A stretch of DNA of 64,000 nt. Source: Lathyrus oleraceus. Taxonomy: Eukaryota; Streptophyta; Magnoliopsida; Fabales; Fabaceae. Shown in pieces: positions 56,374 through 64,000 of this stretch (its first letter is position 1; every line of letters starts with the position of its first letter). Position numbers and translations under genes: made by a program. The stretch covers positions 459,751,197-459,815,196 of the forward strand of contig NC_066581.1 of the NCBI RefSeq assembly GCF_024323335.1, given 5' to 3'. The notes beneath the pieces were generated by a model, which had not been told where the DNA came from, made no database searches, and saw nothing but the letters and a program-made list of their open reading frames with translations.

Positions 56374-56409
56374 GAACGAACACCTGAACGAACACCTGAA
56401 CGAACACCA
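56374..56409. repeat. 12-bp triplication at the G/Ogre-C breakpoint
   Basis: GAACGAACACCT occurs three times in a row (56374, 56386, 56398; last base of the third differs). Read on the minus strand it encodes GVRS three times; Ogre-A has this motif once (FGVRSGK). The triplicated unit is thus Ogre sequence, copied at the junction. Confidence 0.93.
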
Positions 56410-57345
56410 AAAGTACACTTGTTGGGATTCAAGCGAAGTTTATACTTCCTCAAACACTGGAATAACTTCAACAAATGCTCAACATGTTCCTCTTCATCAA
56501 TTGACTTAGCAATCATGTCATCGACATATACTTCAATCTCTTTATGGATCATATCATGAAAAAGAGTAGTCATTGCTCTCTGGTAAGTTGCACCAGCATT
56601 CTTTAGACCGAAAGGCATCACTCTATAAAAGAATGTTCCCCAGGGTGTAATGAATGTGGTCTTCTCCATATCCTCAGGTGCCATCTTGATCTGATTATAT
56701 CCGGAAAATCCATCCATAACCGAAAAGACTTTGAATTTAGTAGTATTGTCTACCAACATATCAATGTGTGGCAGAGGGAAATCATCTTTCGGACTGGCTT
56801 TATTCAAATCTCGATAATCAACACACATGCAGACTTTTCCATCTTTCTTCGGCACAAGCATAATATTGGCCACCCATTGCGGATACTCAGCAGTCACAAG
56901 GAAACCGACATCAATCTGTTTCTGAACTTCCTCTTTGATCTTCACAGCCATATCAGGATGCGTTCTTCTCAATTTCTGCTTGACTAGCGGGCATTCTGGC
57001 TTCAATGGCAATCTATGCTCCACAATCTCAGAATCCAACCCAGGCATGTCTTGATAGGACCAAGCAAACACATTTGAATACTCTCGAAGAAGATCAATCA
57101 ACCCCTTGTTAGCATCTAGACACAGTCGAGACCCAATCTTGACTTCCTTCACATCATCCTCGGAACCCAAGTTGACTAGCTCAATCTGTTCTTCAAACGG
57201 CTGAATAATCTTTTCATCTTGCTCAAGAAGACGAGATAATTCATCACTCACTTCTACATCACTTTCCTCCTCGGCCTCAAACACAGGGAATTCAAAATTT
57301 GGAGAAGGAGAAGGATCATTGTATTCAATGGGGTTAGAAACCAAC
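56398..57345 (-). pseudogene. Ogre-C reverse transcriptase, C-terminally truncated
   Basis: Begins at the intron acceptor (57346/57345) with NPIEYNDPSPSPNFEFPVFE. RT motifs without a stop: [58 protein letters not shown] (YVDDM 56514-56528), [15 protein letters not shown]. It then enters the 12-bp triplication and element G. All RT catalytic Asp residues are present but the thumb/connection and RNase H are lost. Confidence 0.93.
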
Positions 57346-57596
57346 CTGCATAATGATTTGATATTTTGATTTTAGAGAAGTGAATTTGTGACCAAATATT
57401 ATACAGATGGACAATTATATTGTTTATTTATGTTTTTTGTGATTACCATTTTCAGAATAAAGCAAAAAGTAAAAATAAACATCAAAGATGTCGATGAATA
57501 GAATTAATTTTATTGATGATCAATTTAAAATGCCCAAACAATGTTCACTTCTCCCTTAAGCATAGGAGAAGGATTTTAAAATATAAAAGCAATTAC
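57346..57596 (-). other. Ogre intron between protease and RT (copy C)
   Basis: 251 nt. Donor TCTAA|GTAATTGC (57596), acceptor TTATGCAG|GTTGG (57346). Same position, similar length and same phase as in Ogre-A (262 nt), although the inside is diverged. Confidence 0.82.
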
Positions 57597-58351
57597 TTAG
57601 ATCGATGCAAAATAACAGGAATCAACAACAGTCCAATTGTTGCATGTCTTTCCATGCGTCACAAAGTTGGTGCAGTATTCCTCTTCACTATCCTCTAGCA
57701 CAACATCTAAGTGTTGTTCATTCCCATGAATGAACCCTCCGCTACGGAAGCTGAGTTGCATCTCTTCAGATCTAACGGTTGACGAGCCCTTTTGGAACCC
57801 TAAACCAGTTTTTCCCTTGTTGTCAGAGACCTCTACCACGCGCCGCCACGAATCAACACCACCTTCTTCAACAATCTTCTGAGCATCTTTTAGAGAGGAC
57901 ATTTGTGCCCCAACTGTCTTTTCAGCAGCAATAGATAAGGCTTGGAACGGAGTTCAACCTCATCTTCAACTTCCACATATGAGAAAGATGACAGATGGCT
58001 AAACAACAGCGCATTCTCACCTCCCATAATTACTAGCTTGCCATTCTTGACAAATTTGAGCTTTTGGTGCAGAGTGGAAGTAACAGCCCCTGCCTCATGA
58101 ATCCATGGCCTTCCCAATAAACAACTGTAGGCCGGGTGAATATCCTTTACTTGGAAAGTAATATGAAAATCACTCGGACCTATCTTAACTGGAAGGTCCA
58201 CTACTCCAATCACTGTCTTACGCGAGCCATCAAAGGCTTTGACAATCACCCCACTGTACCTCATGGGAGCTCCTTGATAAGATAACTTTGACAAAGTTGA
58301 CTTTGGAAGCACATTGAGTGACGAACAGGTGTCAACAAGCACGTTTGACAA
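57597..58351 (-). pseudogene. Ogre-C protease, truncated and frameshifted
   Basis: Starts abruptly at about 58351 in the ALSNVLVD stretch. The active site reads VDTCSSLNVLPKSTLSKLSYQG: the usual DTG is DTC (Gly to Cys, codon 58325-58327). LLGRPWIHEAGAVTSTLHQKLKF follows. A frameshift near 57900 moves to 57902-57597 (VSDNKGKTGLGFQKG, LSFRSGGFIHGNEQ), and a further small frameshift lies near 57620. The gag and the linker before it are missing. Confidence 0.87.
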
Positions 58352-59103
58352 CGCATCGAATATAACATACAGAGGCGTTTTGCAGAGATAAGAACATCAA
58401 TATAATAGCACTCACATAGAATGATTTGCATATTGAAAAGAAATACTTAAACATAAATACAAGACAATAATGCAACAATAGAACAAATTGTCACAACTTA
58501 TGCCACATAATCACAAGACAATCATGAAAAATGAAGGATAAAAAGTGAACACAAAATACTTGATATGCTACAAAAATGACATGATTACATGACATACGCG
58601 TTTTGTGCTCCCGAAATGTTGCACATGCATGTGCTCTAGCAAGGCAACAAACAAAGTACCACCATACAAACCAAAAACATAGATGAAAACATAACAATGA
58701 AACATAATCAAGGATATTGTTAACAATGTAACATGGTCAATCATAAATCATGAGAAAAATAGATAACAAACCGGTGCACCAATTACTATATTTTAAGGAG
58801 AATGAATATAGCATAACGTCACTATAAGCATATGAATTGACATACATCAATTGAAAATTGTTTGAAGTGATCATACGTGAACTATCTTCTATGTCAAGAA
58901 CATCAATCATATGGACCATAAAGAACATACGAAAAGAGAAAGCTAACACACAAAAACGGAAAATGAAATAACAATACCTTTCTTGTGAAATGATTAGGAA
59001 TCTAGTCCTATGAAGTATGCTTGTCAAGAAATGTTAGATAGACAAGATATATTCAAAGTGAATTAACATAACATTTAGGCAAGTGTTAAGATGTCAAAAA
59101 TTC
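58352..59103. other. Unassigned AT-rich stretch between Ogre-C and copia F
   Basis: A-rich on the plus strand, no coding similarity seen, no LTR end like 63844 recognised. It may be the untranslated 3' region of copia F, which would mean that F lost its 3' LTR, or separate filler DNA. The minus-strand ORF 59027-58737 has no recognisable features. Confidence 0.4.
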
Positions 59104-59703
59104 CTAATTCCCTTCGAATGTTAAAGAAGGATTTGGTCGCAAGTGGTTTTGTAAAAATATCAGCTGGTTGATTTTTACTATCAACATGCTCAAAAATGAC
59201 ATCGCCTTTTTCAACATGATCATGTAGGAAGTGTTGATGAATCTCAATATGCTTAGTACGAGAATATAGCTTAGTTTTAAATCAAAATCAAGTAATTGTT
59301 GTTTAAGCCACAAAATTAGAGCACAACAACTACCGACCGCTACGTATTCCGCCTCGGTAGTTAATAAAGATCTGAAACTTGTTTCTTGCTATGCCAACCA
59401 ACTAAGGAATTGGAAAATATGTGACAACTCTCAATAGTTATTTTCCTATCCGACTTGCATCCGGAAAAATCGAAATCAGTGTAACCAACTAAGCTACAAT
59501 CACTCCTTTTGGAATACCAAAGCCCCTAATTCAAAGTACCATGAAGATACCTAAAAATACATTTAACGGCTTTGAGATGAGATTCCTTAGGGGCCGATTG
59601 ATATCGGGCTCACATACAAACACTAAACGTGATATCTGGCCTAGATGCAATGATATATTGAAGAGAACCTATAATACCTTTATATTTCTTCATTTCCATA
59701 TCC
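59104..59703 (-). pseudogene. F RNase H
   Basis: Pieces in several frames: SDCSLVGYTDFDFSGCKSDRK, SLVGWHSKKQVS, LWLKQQLLDFDLKLS. They match the copia RNase H region. The acidic TAEAEY part is eroded. Confidence 0.72.
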
Positions 59704-60912
59704 TTACCATTTTTTGTTTCTTTCCAAGTTACCATTCATAGTCATCAGAGTGTCAATCGAATTTGTATCAACCATGCAAAATCTCTTTAGCAAGTCCTTG
59801 TAATGCTTGGTTTGACAAACAAATGTGCCTTCATTTAATTGTTTGATTTGAAGACCTAGGAAGTAATTTAGATCTCCCATAAGCCTCATTTCAAACTTTC
59901 CCTGCATAACCTTAGCAAATTCTTTGGCAAGTTGCATATTAGTAGATTCAAAGATAATGTCATCAACATATACTTGTACAAGAAGAGTATCATTTCCATG
60001 GCGCCTAATAAAAAGAGTAGTGTCAACCTTTCCCTTTAAGTGCCCTTGATTAATAAAAAACTTGCTTAGTCGCTCATACCAAGTCCTAAGTTCTTGTTTG
60101 AGACCGTACAAAGCACTTTTTTAATTTGAAAACATGATTGGGATACTCGTGATTTTCAAAATCGAGAGGTTGAGCAACATACACCTCTTCATTGATGAAC
60201 CATTTAGATTGAACTTTTCATATCCATTTGAAATAATTTGAAGTTCTTAGAGAAAGCAAAGGCAATAAGAAGGCGTATGGCCTCAACTCGAGCGACCAGA
60301 GAATAACCCTACTCATAGTCAATACCTTCCTCTTAATTTTACCCTTGAGAGACTAACCGGACCTTATTTTGGGTTATCACTCCATTTTCATCAGGCTTGT
60401 TCCTAAAAACCCATCTTGTGCCTATTACTTAATGATGTTTTGTATGCGGGACAAGGTCCCAAAGGTCATTCCTTTTAAACTGATTTAGCTCGTCTTACAT
60501 TGCCATGACCCAATGCTCATCAAGTAATGCATCTTTAGCATTTATAGGCTCAGTATGTGACTCAAAAGCAAAGTGATAACAAAAGTTACTTATCTTAGAT
60601 ATCTCCAAGAATATTATCAATAGGGTGATCTTTGGATGTTCTCTAAGACAAATGAAGGTTGTCTACTGCAGATGGATTCTCCTCGTTTTCCTCTTCGTGA
60701 TCACCATCTTCTACTTTCTCAATTCCATTCATTTTAGGTTCCTCAATCCCTTCATCAGCTTCATTTAGAATGTCATGCAAATACACACCTATATCATGAA
60801 AAGAGATACCCTTCCCAACATATTTTGGAAAAGACTCATCAAAAGAAACGTGAACGGACTCTTCAACAATAAGTAGCCTCTTGTTATAGACCCTATATGC
60901 CTTGATATATTG
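59704..60912 (-). pseudogene. F reverse transcriptase
   Basis: The C-terminal half is open (60111-59704): MYGLKQELRTWYERLSKFF, VQVYVDDIIFESTN (YVDDI 59956-59970) and MRLMGDLNYFLGLQIKQ. Upstream (60912-60112) only broken pieces are seen, such as ARVEAIRLLIAFAF, FQMDMKSS and FINEEVYVAQP. Catalytic YVDD is intact, but the N-terminal half has frameshifts and stops. Confidence 0.8.
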
Positions 60913-61500
60913 TCAGTATCCGAGGAAGATACCCTCGTCGATTTTAGCATTGAATTTGCCTAGATTGTCCTTTCCATTTTTTAAAATAAAACATTTACAT
61001 CCAAAGACATAAAGGTGAGAAATATTAGGTTTTCTACCTATAAGTAATTCATAAGGGGTTTTGTTTAGAATAGGACGTATCAATATCCTGTTCAAAACAT
61101 AACATGCCATGCTAATAACATCGGCACAGAAGTACCTTGTTAAATTACCTTAATTAAGCACCGTCCTCGCTAACTCCTCTAAAACTCAGTTTTTACGCTC
61201 CACAACCCTATTTTGTTGTGGAGTTCTAGGAGCCGAGAAGTTATGCTCAATACCATGTTTCTCACAATACTTTTCAAAAAGAAGATTTTCAAGCTCTCCT
61301 CCATGATTACTTCGAATGGAAATAATTTTCAAATTCATTTTATTTTGGAACAATCTAGCAAATTGTTTGAAAGTCGAGTAGGTCTCATCTTTACTAGACA
61401 AAAACATAACCCAACCAAATCTAGAATAGTCATCAACTAAAATAAAGCCATAATAGTTTCCACCCAAGCTCTTGGTTCTAGAAGGACTAAAGAGGTCCAT
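60913..61500 (-). pseudogene. F integrase
   Basis: MDLFSPSRTKSLGGNYYGFILVDDYSRFGW begins the core (61500). The second catalytic Asp is replaced: IRSNHGGELEN (Asn codon at 61306-61308) where copia integrases have IRSDHGGE. HNFSAPRTPQQNRVVERKN follows with the Glu. A break near 61190-61110 leads to ACYVLNRILIRPILNKTPYELL and FGCKCFILKNGKDNLGKF. The Asp to Asn change would inactivate strand transfer. Confidence 0.85.
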
Positions 61501-61557
61501 ATGAATTAGTTCGAGAGGTCTAGATGTTGAAACAACATTTTTTCATTTAAAAGAGAC

Positions 61558-61920
61558 CTATGATTGCTTCTCCATTTGACATGCTTCACATAGGTGATTT
61601 TTTGTGAACTTCATTTTAGGAAGACCAATGACTATATCCTTTGAGGTTACCTTATTTAGTAAGTCAAAGGTAATATGAGCTAAGCGCATATGCCACAACC
61701 AAGATTTTCCACTCATGGTAGCAAGACACTTAGTACCAACCAAGGACACATCATCTAAATTTAGCATATAAGTATTATTGACTCTGAAGGCCTTAAACAC
61801 ACAATCATTCTTCTTATTATGATCAAATAAACAACAATTATTAGTGAAACTGAGTTTAAAACCCTTGTCACAAAGTTGGTTAATGCTAAAAAGGTTGTGT
61901 TTAAGATCATCAACAAGCAT
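61558..61920 (-). pseudogene. F GAG-pre-integrase region
   Basis: NLFSINQLCDKGFKLSF, WLWHMRLAHITFDLLNKV, HLCEACQMEKQS: the HHCC zinc-binding domain before copia integrase. Ends at TAG next to 61557. Confidence 0.83.
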
Positions 61921-62340
61921 TACATTGAGATAGTAGTAAATGAGGAATTAACTACACTACCTTTTCCAAGAATAGCTCATTTCTTATTATCTCCATAAGT
62001 GACGAATCCCTTTTTCTTTGGTATAAAACCAATGAAAAGTGATATGTCACCCATCATATGCCTTGAAAATCCACTATCAAGATACCACATCTTTTCGGTA
62101 GATTCAAGACATCCAACCTGTAGAATTAAACAAAGGAAATAGGTACCCAATTTTCATTGGGTCCTTGGAAGTGAGTGAAATCAAGGTTGGATTTAGGAAA
62201 CTATTAAGAGGCTCTTTTAGGAATAACATCTTCCTAAGTTTGCACTTTTCAATGGTATGACCCTTTTTGCAACAATAATGACAAGATATATTATGATGGA
62301 TTATGCTTTTACCATTCAAATCCCTTTTGAAGTTTTTTTT
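61921..62340 (-). pseudogene. F protease and second zinc knuckle
   Basis: CHYCCKKGHTIEKC (62242-62283) is a CX2CX4HX4C knuckle. After a frameshift, MWYLDSGFSRHMMGD (about 62095-62045) is the copia aspartic protease site, normally DSGCSRHM. Stops follow. Confidence 0.75.
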
Positions 62341-63790
62341 GCATTTTGTATGAATGATTCAAAGATCATTCATACTTAGAAGGATCAATAGCAAATGCAC
62401 TTTTAGGTTGTAAAGTTGTGCCTAATTTAACTTGAAGAGCATTTATCTCTTTTGGCCAATTATGATAAGATTCATAACCAAACCTAGAAGCTTCTTCACA
62501 AATATTCTTGTCACTTTGAATATATATCATAGATATCTTAATAGCTTCCACCTTCCTTTCATATTCTAATACTTTAGCTTCTAATTTCAAAAATATCTTT
62601 TTCATGTGAAGTTAATTTATTAAAAGCATTTAATGCTTCTCTATGAAGATTATCAAAAGCGTCTTATAATTTAGAATCAGATAATCACTAGTAAGCTCAA
62701 GTTTAGAAGAACTTACTTGTTTCTTCTTCCTTACATTATCCATAACATAAATCAGGACCGATTCTACACTTGAAATGGAGCTTTCATCGCTTGAGGAATC
62801 ACTTGCACTCTCACAAGCTACATAAGCTCTTCTAGATTTACTAGGCTTCTTGTGATGCCCTATTTATTTGTCTTTCTTAATCATGGGACATTCCGATCTA
62901 TAGTGACCAATTTCACCATAATTATAACAATATCTTCTAAATATTCCTATCCTATTCTCACTATCTTTTGAAGACTTAAACTCCCTTGTATATTTTGTTA
63001 AGTTGACTTCGGAGTGATTCAACTTGTTCTTCCGAATATACCTTTGGTATCTATTGATAAATAGCCCAATATCATCATCAGAGATATTGTCATCCCTTTC
63101 TTCATACTCACTAGGTTCATTCTTTGATGACTTGAAACTAGAAGTCTTTAGAGAAATGAACTTCTTCTCTTCCGCCTTGTCTTTACCTTTCTCCTTCTTC
63201 ATCATTTTTTCATATTACTTTTCATGTTTTTCCAAGCAAGTGAGTTCTTGGTCATGTCCTTCCAATTTAGCAAATAAAGTAGTAAGATCAATAGCATTGA
63301 AGATAGGATTACCTAGAGCATTCAATCTATTAGTAATATGTGTGAATATCTTTTGCATGTCGGCAATGATTTCACCATGCTTCATACGAAAGAGTTTAAA
63401 CTCTTGGTTCAATGTGTTGATCCTAGCTTGTTTGACTTCATTAGTTCCCTCATGGGAAACTTCTAATGCGTCCCATATAGCCTTGGAGGTTTCACAATGA
63501 GAGACACAATAATAATCATCAACACCTAATGCAGATATGTGAATATTTTGTGCTTTCCAATCATGAGACCACAACTTCATATCATTAACATTCCATTGAT
63601 TTTCCGGTTTGGGTATGACGACGCCTTCATCATTGATCATTGTAATTTGATTAGGACCATCGGGGATGACGTCCTATACACCCTTATGAACAGAGTTGAT
63701 ATAGATACACATACAAGATTCCCAATAGCCATAATCTTTTCCAATGAAAATAGGTTCTCTATTATACGCCCCTTTAGGTTCGATAGCCAT
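62341..63790 (-). pseudogene. F gag
   Basis: The ATG at 63788-63790 (MAIEPKGAYNREPIFIGKDYGYW) lies 33 bp from the PBS. An in-frame TAG is at 63674-63676; the frame continues with KAIWDALEVSHEGTNEVKQARINTLNQEF and LTTLFAKLEGHDQEL. Next is a Lys/Ser-rich part (63205-62864) with a knuckle in which the second Cys is Tyr (CYNYGEIGHYRSEC, 62888-62929). A coiled-coil stretch (62605-62366) follows. It matches UBN2/gag of copia SIRE elements. Confidence 0.85.
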
Positions 63791-63823
63791 TATCTAATAA
63801 TCAAATCTTAAGACTAGAAATAA

Positions 63824-63841
63824 TCGGAGCTCGTGATACCA
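63824..63841 (-). other. F primer-binding site
   Basis: The minus strand reads TGGTATCACGAGCTCCGA, close to the tRNA-Met type TGGTATCAGAGC but with an extra C. Two bases separate it from the LTR. Confidence 0.75.
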
Positions 63842-63843
63842 CT

Positions 63844-64000
63844 TGTTAGAAGATAGGCCAGGATCTAGTGGGGGTGAATAGATCTCAAGTTAAAAATTTA
63901 TTTGAAAATTTGATCTAGCAAATTTTTAGCGCGGAAGTAAGTTTCAAATATTTTCCGGATCCAAAACCGTCTAAGAGAGCTTACTACTGAAAAGCCCAGA
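63844..64000 (-). repeat. F 5' LTR, start of (continues past window)
   Basis: The minus strand ends ...GGCCTATCTTCTAACA at 63844. On the plus strand it reads TGTTAGAAGATAGGCC followed by GGGGGTGAATAGATC, a common phrase of SIRE-type LTR ends. Confidence 0.82.

Larger units (their letters stand above)
45367..58351 (-). mobile_element. Ogre-C: Ogre body with two younger insertions, 5' part missing
   Basis: Read on the minus strand: protease (58351-57597), intron, RT (57345-56398), break with element G (56373-51269), integrase (51268-49985), stem-loops, 3' UTR interrupted by a copia solo LTR, PPT (45380-45367), LTR B. ORF1, gag and the first part of protease are missing; the break is at about 58351. 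The RT end, first RNase H and most of aRH (about 1.1 kb by comparison with A) were lost together with the 3' end of G. Confidence 0.9.
59104..64000 (-). mobile_element. Element F: SIRE-type Ty1/copia retrotransposon, decayed, partial
   Basis: Minus-strand order from 64000 down: 5' LTR (cut by the window edge), PBS, gag with two zinc knuckles, protease, GAG-pre-integrase, integrase, RT, RNase H. Gag-PR-INT-RT-RH is the copia order. Many stops and frameshifts are present. No 3' LTR is recognised before Ogre-C. The LTR end shares TGTTAGA...GTGAATAGATC with the solo LTR at 47538, so the two families are related. Confidence 0.88.

Noticed and set aside
1..64000. tRNA, rRNA, miRNA precursor or organelle DNA insert
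   Set aside because: No cloverleaf, rRNA core or organellar gene sequence recognised on reading; not tested by program.

Overview
This window is plant nuclear DNA made almost entirely of nested LTR retrotransposons. I find no convincing cellular protein gene, tRNA, rRNA or CRISPR array. The organism is most likely a large-genome legume of the tribe Fabeae (Pisum, Vicia, Lathyrus or Lens). The grounds are several Ogre-type (Ty3/gypsy, Tat lineage) elements with LTRs of about 5 kb, LTR ends TGTAAGACCCC...ACA, an 18-nt primer-binding site (TGGCGACTCTGCTGGGGA, the tRNA-Arg type known for Ogre), an extra ORF1 before gag, and an intron between protease and reverse transcriptase. The genus is not resolved.

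Layout. (1) 1-14970: Ogre-A, minus strand, with its 5' LTR at 10242-14970 and its 3' LTR beyond the window. Its order is ORF1, gag, protease, intron, RT, two RNases H, integrase stub, 3' UTR. It sits inside an older Ogre LTR remnant, H (14971-17082). (2) 17083-23799: old mixed sequence. It holds a T-rich block with a TATA box and splice-like ends, an Athila-like 5' part (LTR, PBS, gag fragment; plus strand) and an LTR-like scrap. (3) 23800-25419: the 5' end of Ogre-D (minus). (4) 25420-25613 plus 40463-45366: one Ogre LTR, B, split by element E. LTR B has a PBS on its left and a polypurine tract on its right, so it is shared by D and by Ogre-C. (5) 25614-40462: element E (plus strand), bounded by two 3090-bp LTRs and a GGAAG target duplication, but with a badly deleted coding region. 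(6) 45367-58351: Ogre-C (minus). It is interrupted by a SIRE-like copia solo LTR (47538-49153) and by a 3'-truncated Tekay/Del-like chromovirus G (51269-56373, plus). (7) 58352-64000: an unassigned AT-rich stretch, then a decayed SIRE-type copia element F (minus) running off the right edge.

All coding regions carry stops, frameshifts or deletions, so nothing here is likely to move unaided. E, with good LTRs, PBS and PPT but almost no usable protein, looks like an element that was mobilised in trans.

The most unusual signals are non-coding. First, LTRs of three unrelated families (copia SIRE-like, chromovirus G, Athila-like) each carry an array of paired inverted repeats whose centres lie 20-21 bp apart; in two of them the pairs recur every 72 bp. 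Second, a cluster of stem-loops with compensating stem changes (stem, AAAA, CCC-GAAA-GGG, stem) follows the pol end in Ogre-C and in E. Third, LTR B is shared by two Ogre bodies. Fourth, a 12-bp triplication marks the G/Ogre-C breakpoint.
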